Positions 20,278 through 28,327 of a stretch of DNA of 64,000 nucleotides are shown piece by piece. The DNA is taken from positions 1-64,000 of the forward strand of contig CAVVKG010000008.1 of assembly GCA_963748925.1 (NCBI GenBank). Direction: 5' to 3'. Each line of letters begins with the position of its first letter. Position 1 is the stretch's first letter. This DNA is from Cryomorpha sp963748925. GTDB taxonomy: Bacteria; Bacteroidota; Bacteroidia; Flavobacteriales_D; Cryomorphaceae. A program made the position numbers and the translations under genes. The notes below the pieces were generated by a model, which did no database searches, was not told where the DNA came from, and saw nothing but the letters and a program-made list of their open reading frames with translations.

Positions 20278-21219
20278 ATGAAAGTAACAGTTGTAGGTGC
20301 CGGAAATGTGGGTGCTACATGTGCAAATGTACTTGCACATCACGAAATTGCGAATGAAATCGTATTACTGGATATTAAAGATGGCTTTGCGGAAGGTAAG
20401 GCACTTGATATCTGGGAAACGTCTCCAATTAATTTGTACGATAGCCGCACGATAGGCTCTACAAATGATTACAGCAAAACAGCCGGATCTGAGGTTATTG
20501 TTATCACTTCAGGATTGCCTCGAAAGCCCGGCATGAGCCGTGATGATTTGATAGCTACAAATGCCGGAATTGTTAAAAATGTAACTGAGCAGGCAATTAA
20601 GCACTCGCCCGATGCTAAAATTATTATAGTGAGTAACCCGCTAGACGTAATGACTTACGCGGCTTACCTTACGGCAAAAATCGATTCGAATCGTGTATTT
20701 GGTATGGCCGGAGTTCTCGATACAGCTCGATACCGGTCTTTTATCGCTTCAGAATTAAACTGCTCGCCAAAAGATATTCAGGCAGTATTGATGGGAGGGC
20801 ATGGTGATACGATGGTTCCACTTCCAAGATACACAACAGTTGCTGGTATTCCGGTTACAGAATTGATGAGTGAGAATGCCTTAAATGCAATTATCGAACG
20901 TACCAAAAAAGGCGGTGGAGAAATAGTAAACCTTCTTGGTACATCTGCCTGGTATGCGCCAGGAGCTGCTGCTGCTCAAATGGTTGAAGCAGTTGTTCGC
21001 GATCAAAAAAGAATTTTCCCTACGTGTGCATGGCTTCAAGGTGAGTATGGTTTGAAAGATATTTATCTTGGAGTGCCTACAAAACTGGGTAAAAATGGAA
21101 TTGAGCAAATTATTGAGCTCGATTTGAACGATTCAGAAAAAGGATTGCTTTACGATTCTGCAAATTCAGTAAAAGAAGTTATGGAGACCCTTGATAATAT
21201 GGGTGTGATGTCGGCTTAA
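20278..21219 (+). CDS. mdh: Malate dehydrogenase (LDH-like type)
   Basis: This NAD-dependent enzyme oxidises malate to oxaloacetate in the TCA cycle. The 313-residue length fits the LDH-like bacterial MDH group. The Rossmann motif GAGNVG lies at residues 7-12 and the coenzyme-binding Asp ends the LLDIKDG strand. The substrate-binding loop GLPRKPGMSRDD has Arg residues rather than the Gln expected of lactate dehydrogenase, which supports MDH. The catalytic His175 is in GGHGDTMVP. It is monocistronic, with its own promoter and terminator. Confidence 0.95.
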   Translation: MKVTVVGAGNVGATCANVLAHHEIANEIVLLDIKDGFAEGKALDIWETSPINLYDSRTIGSTNDYSKTAGSEVIVITSGLPRKPGMSRDDLIATNAGIVKNVTEQAIKHSPDAKIIIVSNPLDVMTYAAYLTAKIDSNRVFGMAGVLDTARYRSFIASELNCSPKDIQAVLMGGHGDTMVPLPRYTTVAGIPVTELMSENALNAIIERTKKGGGEIVNLLGTSAWYAPGAAAAQMVEAVVRDQKRIFPTCAWLQGEYGLKDIYLGVPTKLGKNGIEQIIELDLNDSEKGLLYDSANSVKEVMETLDNMGVMSA

Positions 21220-21250
21220 GACATAACTTCAATGTAATTTTTGATATTAA

Positions 21251-21280
21251 AAGTCCCGCCAATTGGTGGGACTTTTTTTT
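21251..21280 (+). terminator. mdh intrinsic terminator
   Basis: A 9-bp stem (AGTCCCGCC with GGTGGGACT, one G-T pair) with an AATT loop is followed by eight T. Confidence 0.85.
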
Positions 21281-21319
21281 AATGAAAGCTTTCGAGCCGG
21301 ATAGGAGAAATATAGCAAT

Positions 21320-23587
21320 TTAGTTTTTCAGCACCTTAGTACGATATATTAAACCTGATCTATTTACTTCCAAAATGAACATTCCTCTTGCTATACCGCT
21401 AATGTCAATTGTGTTATCGCTGGTAGCTCCCTTTAGTACACTTTTTCCTGAAATGGAATAGAGAGTATAGTTGAAAGTACCTGTTTCAGAGTCAGGAAAA
21501 GCTACCCGAATACTATTTTGAGCGGGATTGGGATAGATTTTTATCAAAGCGTTTTTACCGTTTGCTTCATTAAGTCCCACAAGATAATCGCCGAGAAATA
21601 AACTTATTCCCCCGCCAATTCCACCACAAAAAACATCTGGGATATTGTCATTATTAATGTCTAAAATCTTTGGGGAGCTTATTTTACCCGCGTCGATATT
21701 GAAAGCTGACAGGCTTATCAGTTCAAAATTTCCCGAAAGGTTATTATCAATACCTGTGTAAAGATGAATTTTTCCTGATTCGCCTCCCAGAGCGAGATAG
21801 GTTTCACCATCAAAACGATAAAAATCAGGACTGCTGTTTCCAATAAAATAGTTGGGCTCTATGCTGGTTAGACCGCCCAAAGTGTCAGTAATTAAGCTGA
21901 AGGAGTAGTTGGTTGCAGAGCCAATATTTTCAAAATAATTCAAATTGCCATTTCTTTCTCCCACTATTAAATCCAATTTACCATCTTGATTCAAGTCAAA
22001 AAGCTGTGGGGCACTGTTTTGTCCGGCGTCGAGAGTCTCACCGTCAGCCATGATATTGCCCTGCAGGGTGAGGTTTGCCGTATTTCCTGCACCGGCAGAA
22101 TTCGCGAATAGAAAAACTTCACCATTGGCGCTACCCAGTAGCAAGTCAATATCTCCATCGCCGTCAATATCTCCAAAAGTGGGGTTGGGATACTGACCCA
22201 ATTCTAAGGTCGATACGCTCAACCAGTCTTCATCGGCTATTGTAAACTCTGGACTCGAAAGCGTACCCGTATTTAGATAAAGGGAAAGAGCAGGTTTATA
22301 GTTGCCCAATCCCAAATATACGCCCCTGCTGCCTATTACCATATCCATCAAGCCATCGGCATTGTAATCAAAAAAAGCAGGAGCAGAGCCTTCACCATAA
22401 TCTATGGTTTGATCCTGAAGGAAATTATGCTGAATTAATTCAAAATCGGGTAAATTGTCTTCACCGTTATTTTTATAATACCATACAGATTCCTTATTTG
22501 CTGAAGAGCTTGAACTATTGACTCCCACAATTAAATCGCGAATTCCATCACCGCTTACGTCCTCATAAAATCCTGCCGGAAAATTATCGATATCAACGGC
22601 CTCACCTCCCAGATTGGCGGGAAAATCAGCAGTAATAAATCCCACGCTATCCACCTGAGGATCTGGCCTGTCATTATTTTCGAGATAGGTTAAATTGGTA
22701 TAAGTCACATCGCCAAGTATTATTTCGGGTACCACATCCTGGTTGGCATCAAAAGCCAGAATGGTTGAGCCGATGTGCCTTGCACCCTTTTGATTTCCAC
22801 CTGCCTTATTCGACTTAGGGTTTACCACATTAAAAGTACAGGTAGAGCTTACCACTTCTGGATCCTGAATTATACCATTGTTTTCGCTTCCTTCCACAAA
22901 TCTTCCATAGCACCTATTTTTTAGCAAAAAAGTATCTAGCCCACAAATCCCATTGGTTTCCACCGAATAGTTGATGTGCAGCTCAACCATAGTTCCGTTT
23001 ACACTAAATGTAAGGATGTCGAGATCGCCATCACCTTCAAAATCAAAAATGGCCGGAATATCTTGACTCGATACGTATATATTTGTCTCATATTGATTGT
23101 TTTGAAAGACGTAATCACTCAAAACGGCTTCGGTATGAAATTCAAAGGCGATGCCATCCTGACTGTTACCGGTGTTTCTGTATACCGCAAAAGAGCCCAC
23201 CCCATAAGTAAATATGTCATCATTTCCATCACAATCAAAATCGCGCATGAGCGCCCAGCTTCTTAAATTGGGAAAATTCCTGGCCATTTCAGGGCGAAAG
23301 GAGTAAATCCGCTCATTTCCATCCATTTCGCCGGTAAAAATCAAAACTCTGTCCCCGGCCTTGTCAAAAATAAATAAGTCATCGGCTTCGCCGTCATAAT
23401 CGGCATCAAAAACGGAGAGCTCGGCAGCATTAATTCCCCCGGTCCACGGGTTATGTATTTCGGAAAGGTTTTCCCGATACACAGGCACGTCGGCTATTGG
23501 AGTAACCACCATCTGGGCTGTAAAGATCTGTGGTAATAAAAGAACAAGTAACAATACGCTAATCTTCATCGTAGTGATTGAATTCAT
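21320..23587 (-). CDS. Secreted FG-GAP/VCBS repeat protein with T9SS sorting domain
   Basis: The 755-residue protein has a signal peptide (hydrophobic residues about 9-22, then TAQ). At least eight calcium-binding-type D-x-D-x-D-G repeats fill the body, such as DCDGND, FEGDGDLDIL, VSGDGIRDL, YNADGLMDM, IDGDGDIDLL, LNQDGKLDL and INNDNIPDV, each followed by a short hydrophobic strand. This suggests a beta-propeller of the FG-GAP/VCBS type. The last ~80 residues are a type A T9SS domain (IKIYPNPAQNS, YSISGKSVLKG, then GMFILEV and KVLKN). No enzyme domain is seen, so a surface or secreted binding role is inferred. It is transcribed divergently from secDF. A second ATG at residue 7 is an alternative start. 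Confidence 0.88.
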   Translation of the reverse strand: MNSITTMKISVLLLVLLLPQIFTAQMVVTPIADVPVYRENLSEIHNPWTGGINAAELSVFDADYDGEADDLFIFDKAGDRVLIFTGEMDGNERIYSFRPEMARNFPNLRSWALMRDFDCDGNDDIFTYGVGSFAVYRNTGNSQDGIAFEFHTEAVLSDYVFQNNQYETNIYVSSQDIPAIFDFEGDGDLDILTFSVNGTMVELHINYSVETNGICGLDTFLLKNRCYGRFVEGSENNGIIQDPEVVSSTCTFNVVNPKSNKAGGNQKGARHIGSTILAFDANQDVVPEIILGDVTYTNLTYLENNDRPDPQVDSVGFITADFPANLGGEAVDIDNFPAGFYEDVSGDGIRDLIVGVNSSSSSANKESVWYYKNNGEDNLPDFELIQHNFLQDQTIDYGEGSAPAFFDYNADGLMDMVIGSRGVYLGLGNYKPALSLYLNTGTLSSPEFTIADEDWLSVSTLELGQYPNPTFGDIDGDGDIDLLLGSANGEVFLFANSAGAGNTANLTLQGNIMADGETLDAGQNSAPQLFDLNQDGKLDLIVGERNGNLNYFENIGSATNYSFSLITDTLGGLTSIEPNYFIGNSSPDFYRFDGETYLALGGESGKIHLYTGIDNNLSGNFELISLSAFNIDAGKISSPKILDINNDNIPDVFCGGIGGGISLFLGDYLVGLNEANGKNALIKIYPNPAQNSIRVAFPDSETGTFNYTLYSISGKSVLKGATSDNTIDISGIARGMFILEVNRSGLIYRTKVLKN

Positions 23588-23708
23588 ATAAAAATAAGTA
23601 ATACTCTAATAATTGATCGGGTCATTATAGTAAGAATAAGCTCCCTATTTTAATATACATGCCAGAAAGCCAATGCCCTACAAAAAAATTAATGGTTTAT
23701 AAACTGGA

Positions 23709-23739
23709 TTGGGAAATTAGTCATTTAAAACTATATTTG
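23709..23739 (+). promoter_or_regulatory. secDF promoter
   Basis: TTG at 23709-23711, a 20-base spacer and TATATTTG at 23732-23739 form a full Bacteroidota promoter, ending 31 bases before the secDF ATG. Confidence 0.75.
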
Positions 23740-23770
23740 CGGCTCGATAAAAAATCGCAAATCAATACGC

Positions 23771-26700
23771 ATGCAAAACAAAGGTGCTATTTGGCTATTT
23801 ACCATACTATTGGCTCTGGCCTGCCTCTTTCAAATCTCATTTTCATTTGTAACTTCTTCTTACGAAAGTAAAGCAGAAGAGGTAGCAAAGTACAAAGTAG
23901 ATTCAGTTAGATTGGCAACAAGTGAAGAACTTTCACTTCTTGAAGAGTCAAATCTTCTGGAAAAATACAAAACAGAATTCTTGAACCGAAATGCAAATAC
24001 GGAGATCTATCCGTTATTTGGCTACACGTATGAGGAGTCTAAAGCGAAACAGATCAATTTGGGTCTCGATTTGGCTGGTGGTATGAGTGTTACCCTCGAG
24101 GTTTCCATTCCGGATTTGATTCTGAACTTAAGTAATAACGTCCAGAATGAACAGCTTGTAACTGCGGTTAATGAAGCTAAAAAGATGCGCGAAGATTCTC
24201 AGGAAGACTTCGTTTCATTGTTTAGCGAAGCCTGGAATAAGAATTATCCCGATGCTCAGTTGGCCTCTGTTTTTCACAGCCGTGATAACAAAGAACGATT
24301 TCCACGAGATGCTTCTAATGAAGAAATCATTGAAATTCTTCGCGAAGAATCTAAAGTCGCTATTAATAACACCGAGAAAATTCTCAGAACACGTATCGAT
24401 AAGTTTGGCGTAACTCAGCCGACTATCCAAAAACAACAGTTTTCAGGTCGTATTCTTGTTGAGCTTCCGGGTGTTAAAGATAAAGACAGGGTAAGAAAAC
24501 AACTGAAAAGTACGGCCAATCTTGAGTTTTGGAATACGTATGAGAATTCAGAAGTTCTTGGCTTTTTGGATAGAGCGAATACCGCTCTTAGCGAATATTA
24601 CAATCCGGAACTAGCTGAAGATGAAACTTCAGGAGTAGATTTAGACCCGGTTGACACTACAGATGTAGCAGATGCAGAGCCTGTTGATACCTTGGAAACT
24701 GCAACACAGGAGCCTGATTCTTCACTTTCTGCAGAAGAACTTCTTGGTCTCGAAGGTGAAGCTGATGCTGACTCGGCCGCAAATGCCGATGCACAAGAGC
24801 TATCTGAGGCCGAGCAATTAAAGCAAATTCCTTTGTTTTCAAAGCTTAATCCTTCTCTTACAGCTCAAGGGCAACCTGCTCCTGGTTCAGTAGTTGGATA
24901 TGCTCAGCTTACTGATACGGCTGCTGTAAATCGGATGCTACGTGAAGAAGTAGTTCAGGATATTTTACCAAACGATCTTAGACTGTTATGGTCGGCAGAG
25001 CCTGCTCCGGGAACCGGAAACGTGATGCGTCTGTATGCTATTAAGGTAGATACCCGCGACAACAAGGCTCCACTTGACGGATCGGTTATAGTAGATGCTT
25101 CTCAGCAATACGATGTTACCGGTCAGGTAGAGGTATCTATGTTAATGAATAGTGAAGGTGCCCGAGCCTGGAAAGATATTACCCGTGAAGCTTCTTCGCA
25201 AAACCCGAAGCGCACAGTAGCTATCGTTCTTGATAATTATGTGTACTCGGCTCCTGTGGTACAGAGCGAAATCCCTACCGGACAATCTTCTATTAGCATG
25301 GGACAGGGTTCTAGAAATGAACAAATACAAGAAGCACTTGACCTTTCGAATTTGCTGAAAGCGGGTGCACTTCCTGCTCCTGCAAACATTGTTGACGAAT
25401 CTGTAGTAGGTCCTTCATTGGGTCAGCAGAATATTGATGACGGTTTAATGTCATTTGGGATTGCGCTTGTTATGGTGCTTTTCTATATGATTTTCTACTA
25501 TAAAGGTGCTGGTATTGTCTCAGATATTGCATTGATAGCAAACCTTTTCTTCCTTATTGGTGCCCTTGCATCGCTTAAGGCTGCTCTTACTCTGCCCGGT
25601 ATTGCCGGTATTGTACTTACCATAGGTATGGCAGTAGATGCCAACGTACTTATATATGAAAGGGTGCGAGAGGAGTTGCGAAACGGCAGGAGTATTAAAG
25701 CCGCCGTTAAAGAAGGTTATTCTAAGGCTTACTCGGCTATTATCGATGCCAACCTTACAACACTTCTTACTGCGATAGTACTGGTAACTCTGGGTACAGG
25801 ACCAATCAAAGGTTTTGCAACGACCTTGATAATAGGGATTTTTACGTCTCTCTTCTCAGCCATTTTCATTACCCGACTTATTTTTGACAGTCGCCTGAAT
25901 AAAGGTAAACAGCTTTCTTTCTGGATGAATTGGTCAAAAGAAATTCTGACCAAAACCACGATTCCATTTATTGGAAAAAGAAAAGTAGCTTACATTATTT
26001 CAGCTATAGCTATTGTTATCAGTATTGGTAGCTTGGCTACTCGCGGTCTTAACTTTGGTGTTGACTTTACCGGTGGTAGAACCTATACCGTGAAATTTGA
26101 CAAAACAGCAGATCTTGATGAAGTGCGTAAAACACTTTCACTTTCTTTTGTAGAAGAAGGCCGCAACCTTGAGCCGGAAGTAAAAACTTTTGGGGCATCA
26201 AATCAGGTAAAGATTACAACCAAGTTTTTGGTTGATGACGATAGTCAGGATGCAGACGGCAGAGTGGAAGATGCACTTAATGAGGGTCTCGATAAGTTAA
26301 ATGATCCATATACGGTTATCGAATCGCGAAAAGTTGATCCTTCTATTTCAGATGACTTCCAAACATCTTCTACTTCGGCAGTTTTGTTCTCATTGATTAT
26401 CATTTTTGCATATATCGTTTTCCGATTTAGAAAATGGCAGTATGGTGTTGGTGCAATATCTGCTATGTTCCATGATGTTATTATCGTTCTTGGATTTTAT
26501 TCACTTTTGCATGGTGTTCTTCCGTTCTCTCTAGAAATTGACCAGGCATTTATAGCGGCAATACTTACCGTAGTGGGTTATTCCATTAATGATACAGTTA
26601 TTGTATTTGACAGAATAAGGGAGTACCTTCTTGATCACCGTAAGGAGAAAATGGCAATGGTAATAAATAAGGCCTTGAACGATACGCTTTCGCGAACGGT

Positions 26701-26911
26701 TAATACATCCCTAACCACATTTGTGGTATTGCTTATTATCTTCATATTTGGTGGTGAGTCAATCCGAGGATTTATCTTCGCACTGATGCTTGGTGTATTT
26801 GTGGGTACTTACTCTTCATTATACATCGCAGCTCCACTTGTGGTTGACTTAACGGATAAAACCGGAGCGAGTCTTGATGAATCAAAACCTGAAGTGCAAG
26901 CAGCAGTTTAA
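23771..26911 (+). CDS. secDF: Protein translocase SecDF fusion
   Basis: SecDF uses the proton-motive force to pull proteins out of SecYEG on the periplasmic side. The 1046-residue protein fuses SecD (about 1-700) and SecF (about 740-1040), as in many Bacteroidota. Visible are the SecD start near residue 8-25, NLGLDLAGGMSVTLEV near 96, LRTRIDKFGV near 205, PGIAGIVLTIGMAVDANVLIYER near 610, the SecF NFGVDFTGGRTYTV near 762 and VGYSINDTVIVFDRIRE near 935. Twelve transmembrane segments are expected. An acidic, Ala/Asp/Glu-rich insertion lies at about residues 277-353 in the periplasmic part of SecD. The gene is monocistronic, between its own promoter and a terminator. Confidence 0.95.
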   Translation: MQNKGAIWLFTILLALACLFQISFSFVTSSYESKAEEVAKYKVDSVRLATSEELSLLEESNLLEKYKTEFLNRNANTEIYPLFGYTYEESKAKQINLGLDLAGGMSVTLEVSIPDLILNLSNNVQNEQLVTAVNEAKKMREDSQEDFVSLFSEAWNKNYPDAQLASVFHSRDNKERFPRDASNEEIIEILREESKVAINNTEKILRTRIDKFGVTQPTIQKQQFSGRILVELPGVKDKDRVRKQLKSTANLEFWNTYENSEVLGFLDRANTALSEYYNPELAEDETSGVDLDPVDTTDVADAEPVDTLETATQEPDSSLSAEELLGLEGEADADSAANADAQELSEAEQLKQIPLFSKLNPSLTAQGQPAPGSVVGYAQLTDTAAVNRMLREEVVQDILPNDLRLLWSAEPAPGTGNVMRLYAIKVDTRDNKAPLDGSVIVDASQQYDVTGQVEVSMLMNSEGARAWKDITREASSQNPKRTVAIVLDNYVYSAPVVQSEIPTGQSSISMGQGSRNEQIQEALDLSNLLKAGALPAPANIVDESVVGPSLGQQNIDDGLMSFGIALVMVLFYMIFYYKGAGIVSDIALIANLFFLIGALASLKAALTLPGIAGIVLTIGMAVDANVLIYERVREELRNGRSIKAAVKEGYSKAYSAIIDANLTTLLTAIVLVTLGTGPIKGFATTLIIGIFTSLFSAIFITRLIFDSRLNKGKQLSFWMNWSKEILTKTTIPFIGKRKVAYIISAIAIVISIGSLATRGLNFGVDFTGGRTYTVKFDKTADLDEVRKTLSLSFVEEGRNLEPEVKTFGASNQVKITTKFLVDDDSQDADGRVEDALNEGLDKLNDPYTVIESRKVDPSISDDFQTSSTSAVLFSLIIIFAYIVFRFRKWQYGVGAISAMFHDVIIVLGFYSLLHGVLPFSLEIDQAFIAAILTVVGYSINDTVIVFDRIREYLLDHRKEKMAMVINKALNDTLSRTVNTSLTTFVVLLIIFIFGGESIRGFIFALMLGVFVGTYSSLYIAAPLVVDLTDKTGASLDESKPEVQAAV

Positions 26912-26937
26912 AATAAAACTCATAAATAAATTGAAAA

Positions 26938-26965
26938 GCCTCCCTTATTGACAGGGAGGCTTTTT
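26938..26965 (+). terminator. secDF intrinsic terminator
   Basis: The 7-bp stem GCCTCCC/GGGAGGC is followed by five T. Its T-tract runs directly into the tatA promoter element. Confidence 0.8.
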
Positions 26966-26972
26966 ACATTTG
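26965..26972 (+). promoter_or_regulatory. tatA promoter -7 element
   Basis: TACATTTG is a perfect TAnnTTTG match, 18 bases before ATG 26991. It shows that the open frame's upstream TTG at 26970 lies in the promoter, not in the gene. Confidence 0.55.
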
Positions 26973-26990
26973 TACCGAAAATTATTTGCA

Positions 26991-27224
26991 ATGGTACTTC
27001 TATTCGGAATTAGTGGTGGAGAGATATTCGTAGTTCTACTTTTCATTCTTATATTTTTTGGTGCCGATAAGATTCCCGGCATTGCGCGAACTATGGGTAG
27101 AACCATACGTCAGGTAAAAGATGCTACGTCTGATATTCAGCGCGACATTCAGAACTCAGCTAATTCTGTTAAAGATCAGGTGAAGGATACCTTCGAAGAA
27201 AAGCGAAATAAGGAAGATAAATAG
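26991..27224 (+). CDS. tatA: Twin-arginine translocase subunit TatA
   Basis: TatA forms the pore-like component that moves folded proteins across the inner membrane with TatC. The 77-residue protein begins MVLLFGISGGEIF, has one transmembrane helix at about 8-24 and the FGADKIPGIARTMG hinge. An amphipathic helix (GRTIRQVKDATSDI) and a charged tail follow. The ATG at 26991 is preferred to the TTG at 26970 because the latter lies inside the promoter and adds an atypical basic leader. No tatC is next to it; tatC is often elsewhere in Bacteroidota. The next gene begins 5 bases after the stop. Confidence 0.9.
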   Translation: MVLLFGISGGEIFVVLLFILIFFGADKIPGIARTMGRTIRQVKDATSDIQRDIQNSANSVKDQVKDTFEEKRNKEDK

Positions 27225-27229
27225 TTTAA

Positions 27230-28192
27230 ATGGAATTTCTTTTAATTGTAGCCGGGCTTGTTATTCTGGTTTTCGGTGGTGATTATTTGGTAAGAGGAGC
27301 TACCGGCTTGGCTTTGCGATTAAATGTACCGCCCATGCTCGTCGGGATGACGGTTGTGGCTTTGGGTACGTCCTCTCCGGAGCTCGTGGTAACCGTTCAG
27401 GCAGCCTTGGCGGGGAAGCCTGATATCGCCATTGGAAACGTAATTGGAAGCAATATTTCTAACATTGCCCTCATCCTGGGTATAACCGTAATTATATTTC
27501 CCATTGCCATTAAAAAAGATTCCTTGCGCTACGACTGGGTGGTGATGATGGCAGCGAGTATTGCATTCTACGTTTTCGCTTTAGATGGTGATATTTCCCG
27601 GCTTGATGGGGTATTGTTTTTATTGAGTCTTGCATTATTTATTTGGTACAGCTTCTACAGGGTTCGCAAAAAGCGCAAGAAAAAGGAGGCGCAGGACGAA
27701 AGTTTAGGAGTAGATATTCCCCACTCGGGAAGCCAAAAGAAGTTGGGAATCTATATCCTTTATGTCGCTTTAGGAATAGTCGGACTTATTTTTGGAGCCA
27801 GATGGTTTTTGGAAGGAGCCGAAACCGTTGCGCGTAATTTTGGAGTTTCAGATCGGGTAATTGCAATTTCTCTCGTTGCTTTTGGTACGAGCGTTCCTGA
27901 GCTGGCCGCTTCAGTGATCGCTGCATTTAAAAAAGAGCAGGATATTTCCCTTGGAAACATTATTGGCTCAAACCTTTTTAATATTCTAGCCATTTTAGGA
28001 ATTACTTCATTGGTTCATCCCATAGAAGTGGCTGATGAAATAATGAAATCAGATATTTATTGGATGCTAGCCATTTCATTTATTATTCTGCCCCTGGGTA
28101 TTATTAAATATAAGCTTGGTCGCTGGCAGGGTTTTGTGTTGTTATCTGCTTATTTCGCATTTATGTATTTATTGCTTTCGACCCCTTTTTGA
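27230..28192 (+). CDS. Calcium/sodium antiporter (CaCA family, YrbG-like)
   Basis: The 320-residue integral membrane protein is made of two inverted five-helix halves. Each has the CaCA alpha-repeat: GTSSPELVVTVQAAL with GNVIGSNISNIALILG near 44-85, and FGTSVPELAASVIAA with GNIIGSNLFNILAILG near 222-262. The conserved Glu in each PEL motif binds Ca2+. A basic cytoplasmic loop (RVRKKRKKKE) separates the halves. It is predicted to exchange Na+ for Ca2+ at the inner membrane. It starts 5 bases after tatA and is probably co-transcribed. Confidence 0.9.
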   Translation: MEFLLIVAGLVILVFGGDYLVRGATGLALRLNVPPMLVGMTVVALGTSSPELVVTVQAALAGKPDIAIGNVIGSNISNIALILGITVIIFPIAIKKDSLRYDWVVMMAASIAFYVFALDGDISRLDGVLFLLSLALFIWYSFYRVRKKRKKKEAQDESLGVDIPHSGSQKKLGIYILYVALGIVGLIFGARWFLEGAETVARNFGVSDRVIAISLVAFGTSVPELAASVIAAFKKEQDISLGNIIGSNLFNILAILGITSLVHPIEVADEIMKSDIYWMLAISFIILPLGIIKYKLGRWQGFVLLSAYFAFMYLLLSTPF

Positions 28193-28194
28193 AT

Positions 28195-28239
28195 AGGGGT
28201 GTGATTGATAAAACCATATAATTTTTATCGGCACCCCCT
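28195..28239. terminator. Inverted repeat after the antiporter gene, possible terminator
   Basis: Two nested arms, AGGGGTG/CACCCCCT and GATAAAA/TTTTATC, form an imperfect hairpin just after the stop codon. The downstream T-tract is weak, so termination is uncertain. Confidence 0.4.
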
Positions 28240-28300
28240 AAAATTTTAGGCGTGTTGATAAAAAGTTAGTAAAAAATTCGCTGGCTTTCGATTAGAGCGT

Positions 28301-28308
28301 TATTTTTG
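28301..28308 (+). promoter_or_regulatory. Glutamine synthetase promoter -7 element
   Basis: TATTTTTG matches TAnnTTTG exactly and ends 19 bases before the ATG at 28328. Confidence 0.55.
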
Positions 28309-28327
28309 TCAAAAAAAACTAACTCAC

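Noticed and set aside
23659..23871. Open frame of 70 codons upstream of and overlapping the secDF start
   Set aside because: It crosses the secDF promoter and start in another frame, has no signal or family resemblance and is most likely non-coding.
24335..24350. Perfect 16-bp palindrome ATTCTTCGCGAAGAAT inside secDF
   Set aside because: It encodes a normal helical segment (ILREE) in frame, and one such palindrome in 64 kb can arise by chance.
26970..26990. TTG at 26970 as the tatA start
   Set aside because: It lies within the TACATTTG promoter element, and the ATG at 26991 gives a typical TatA N-terminus.
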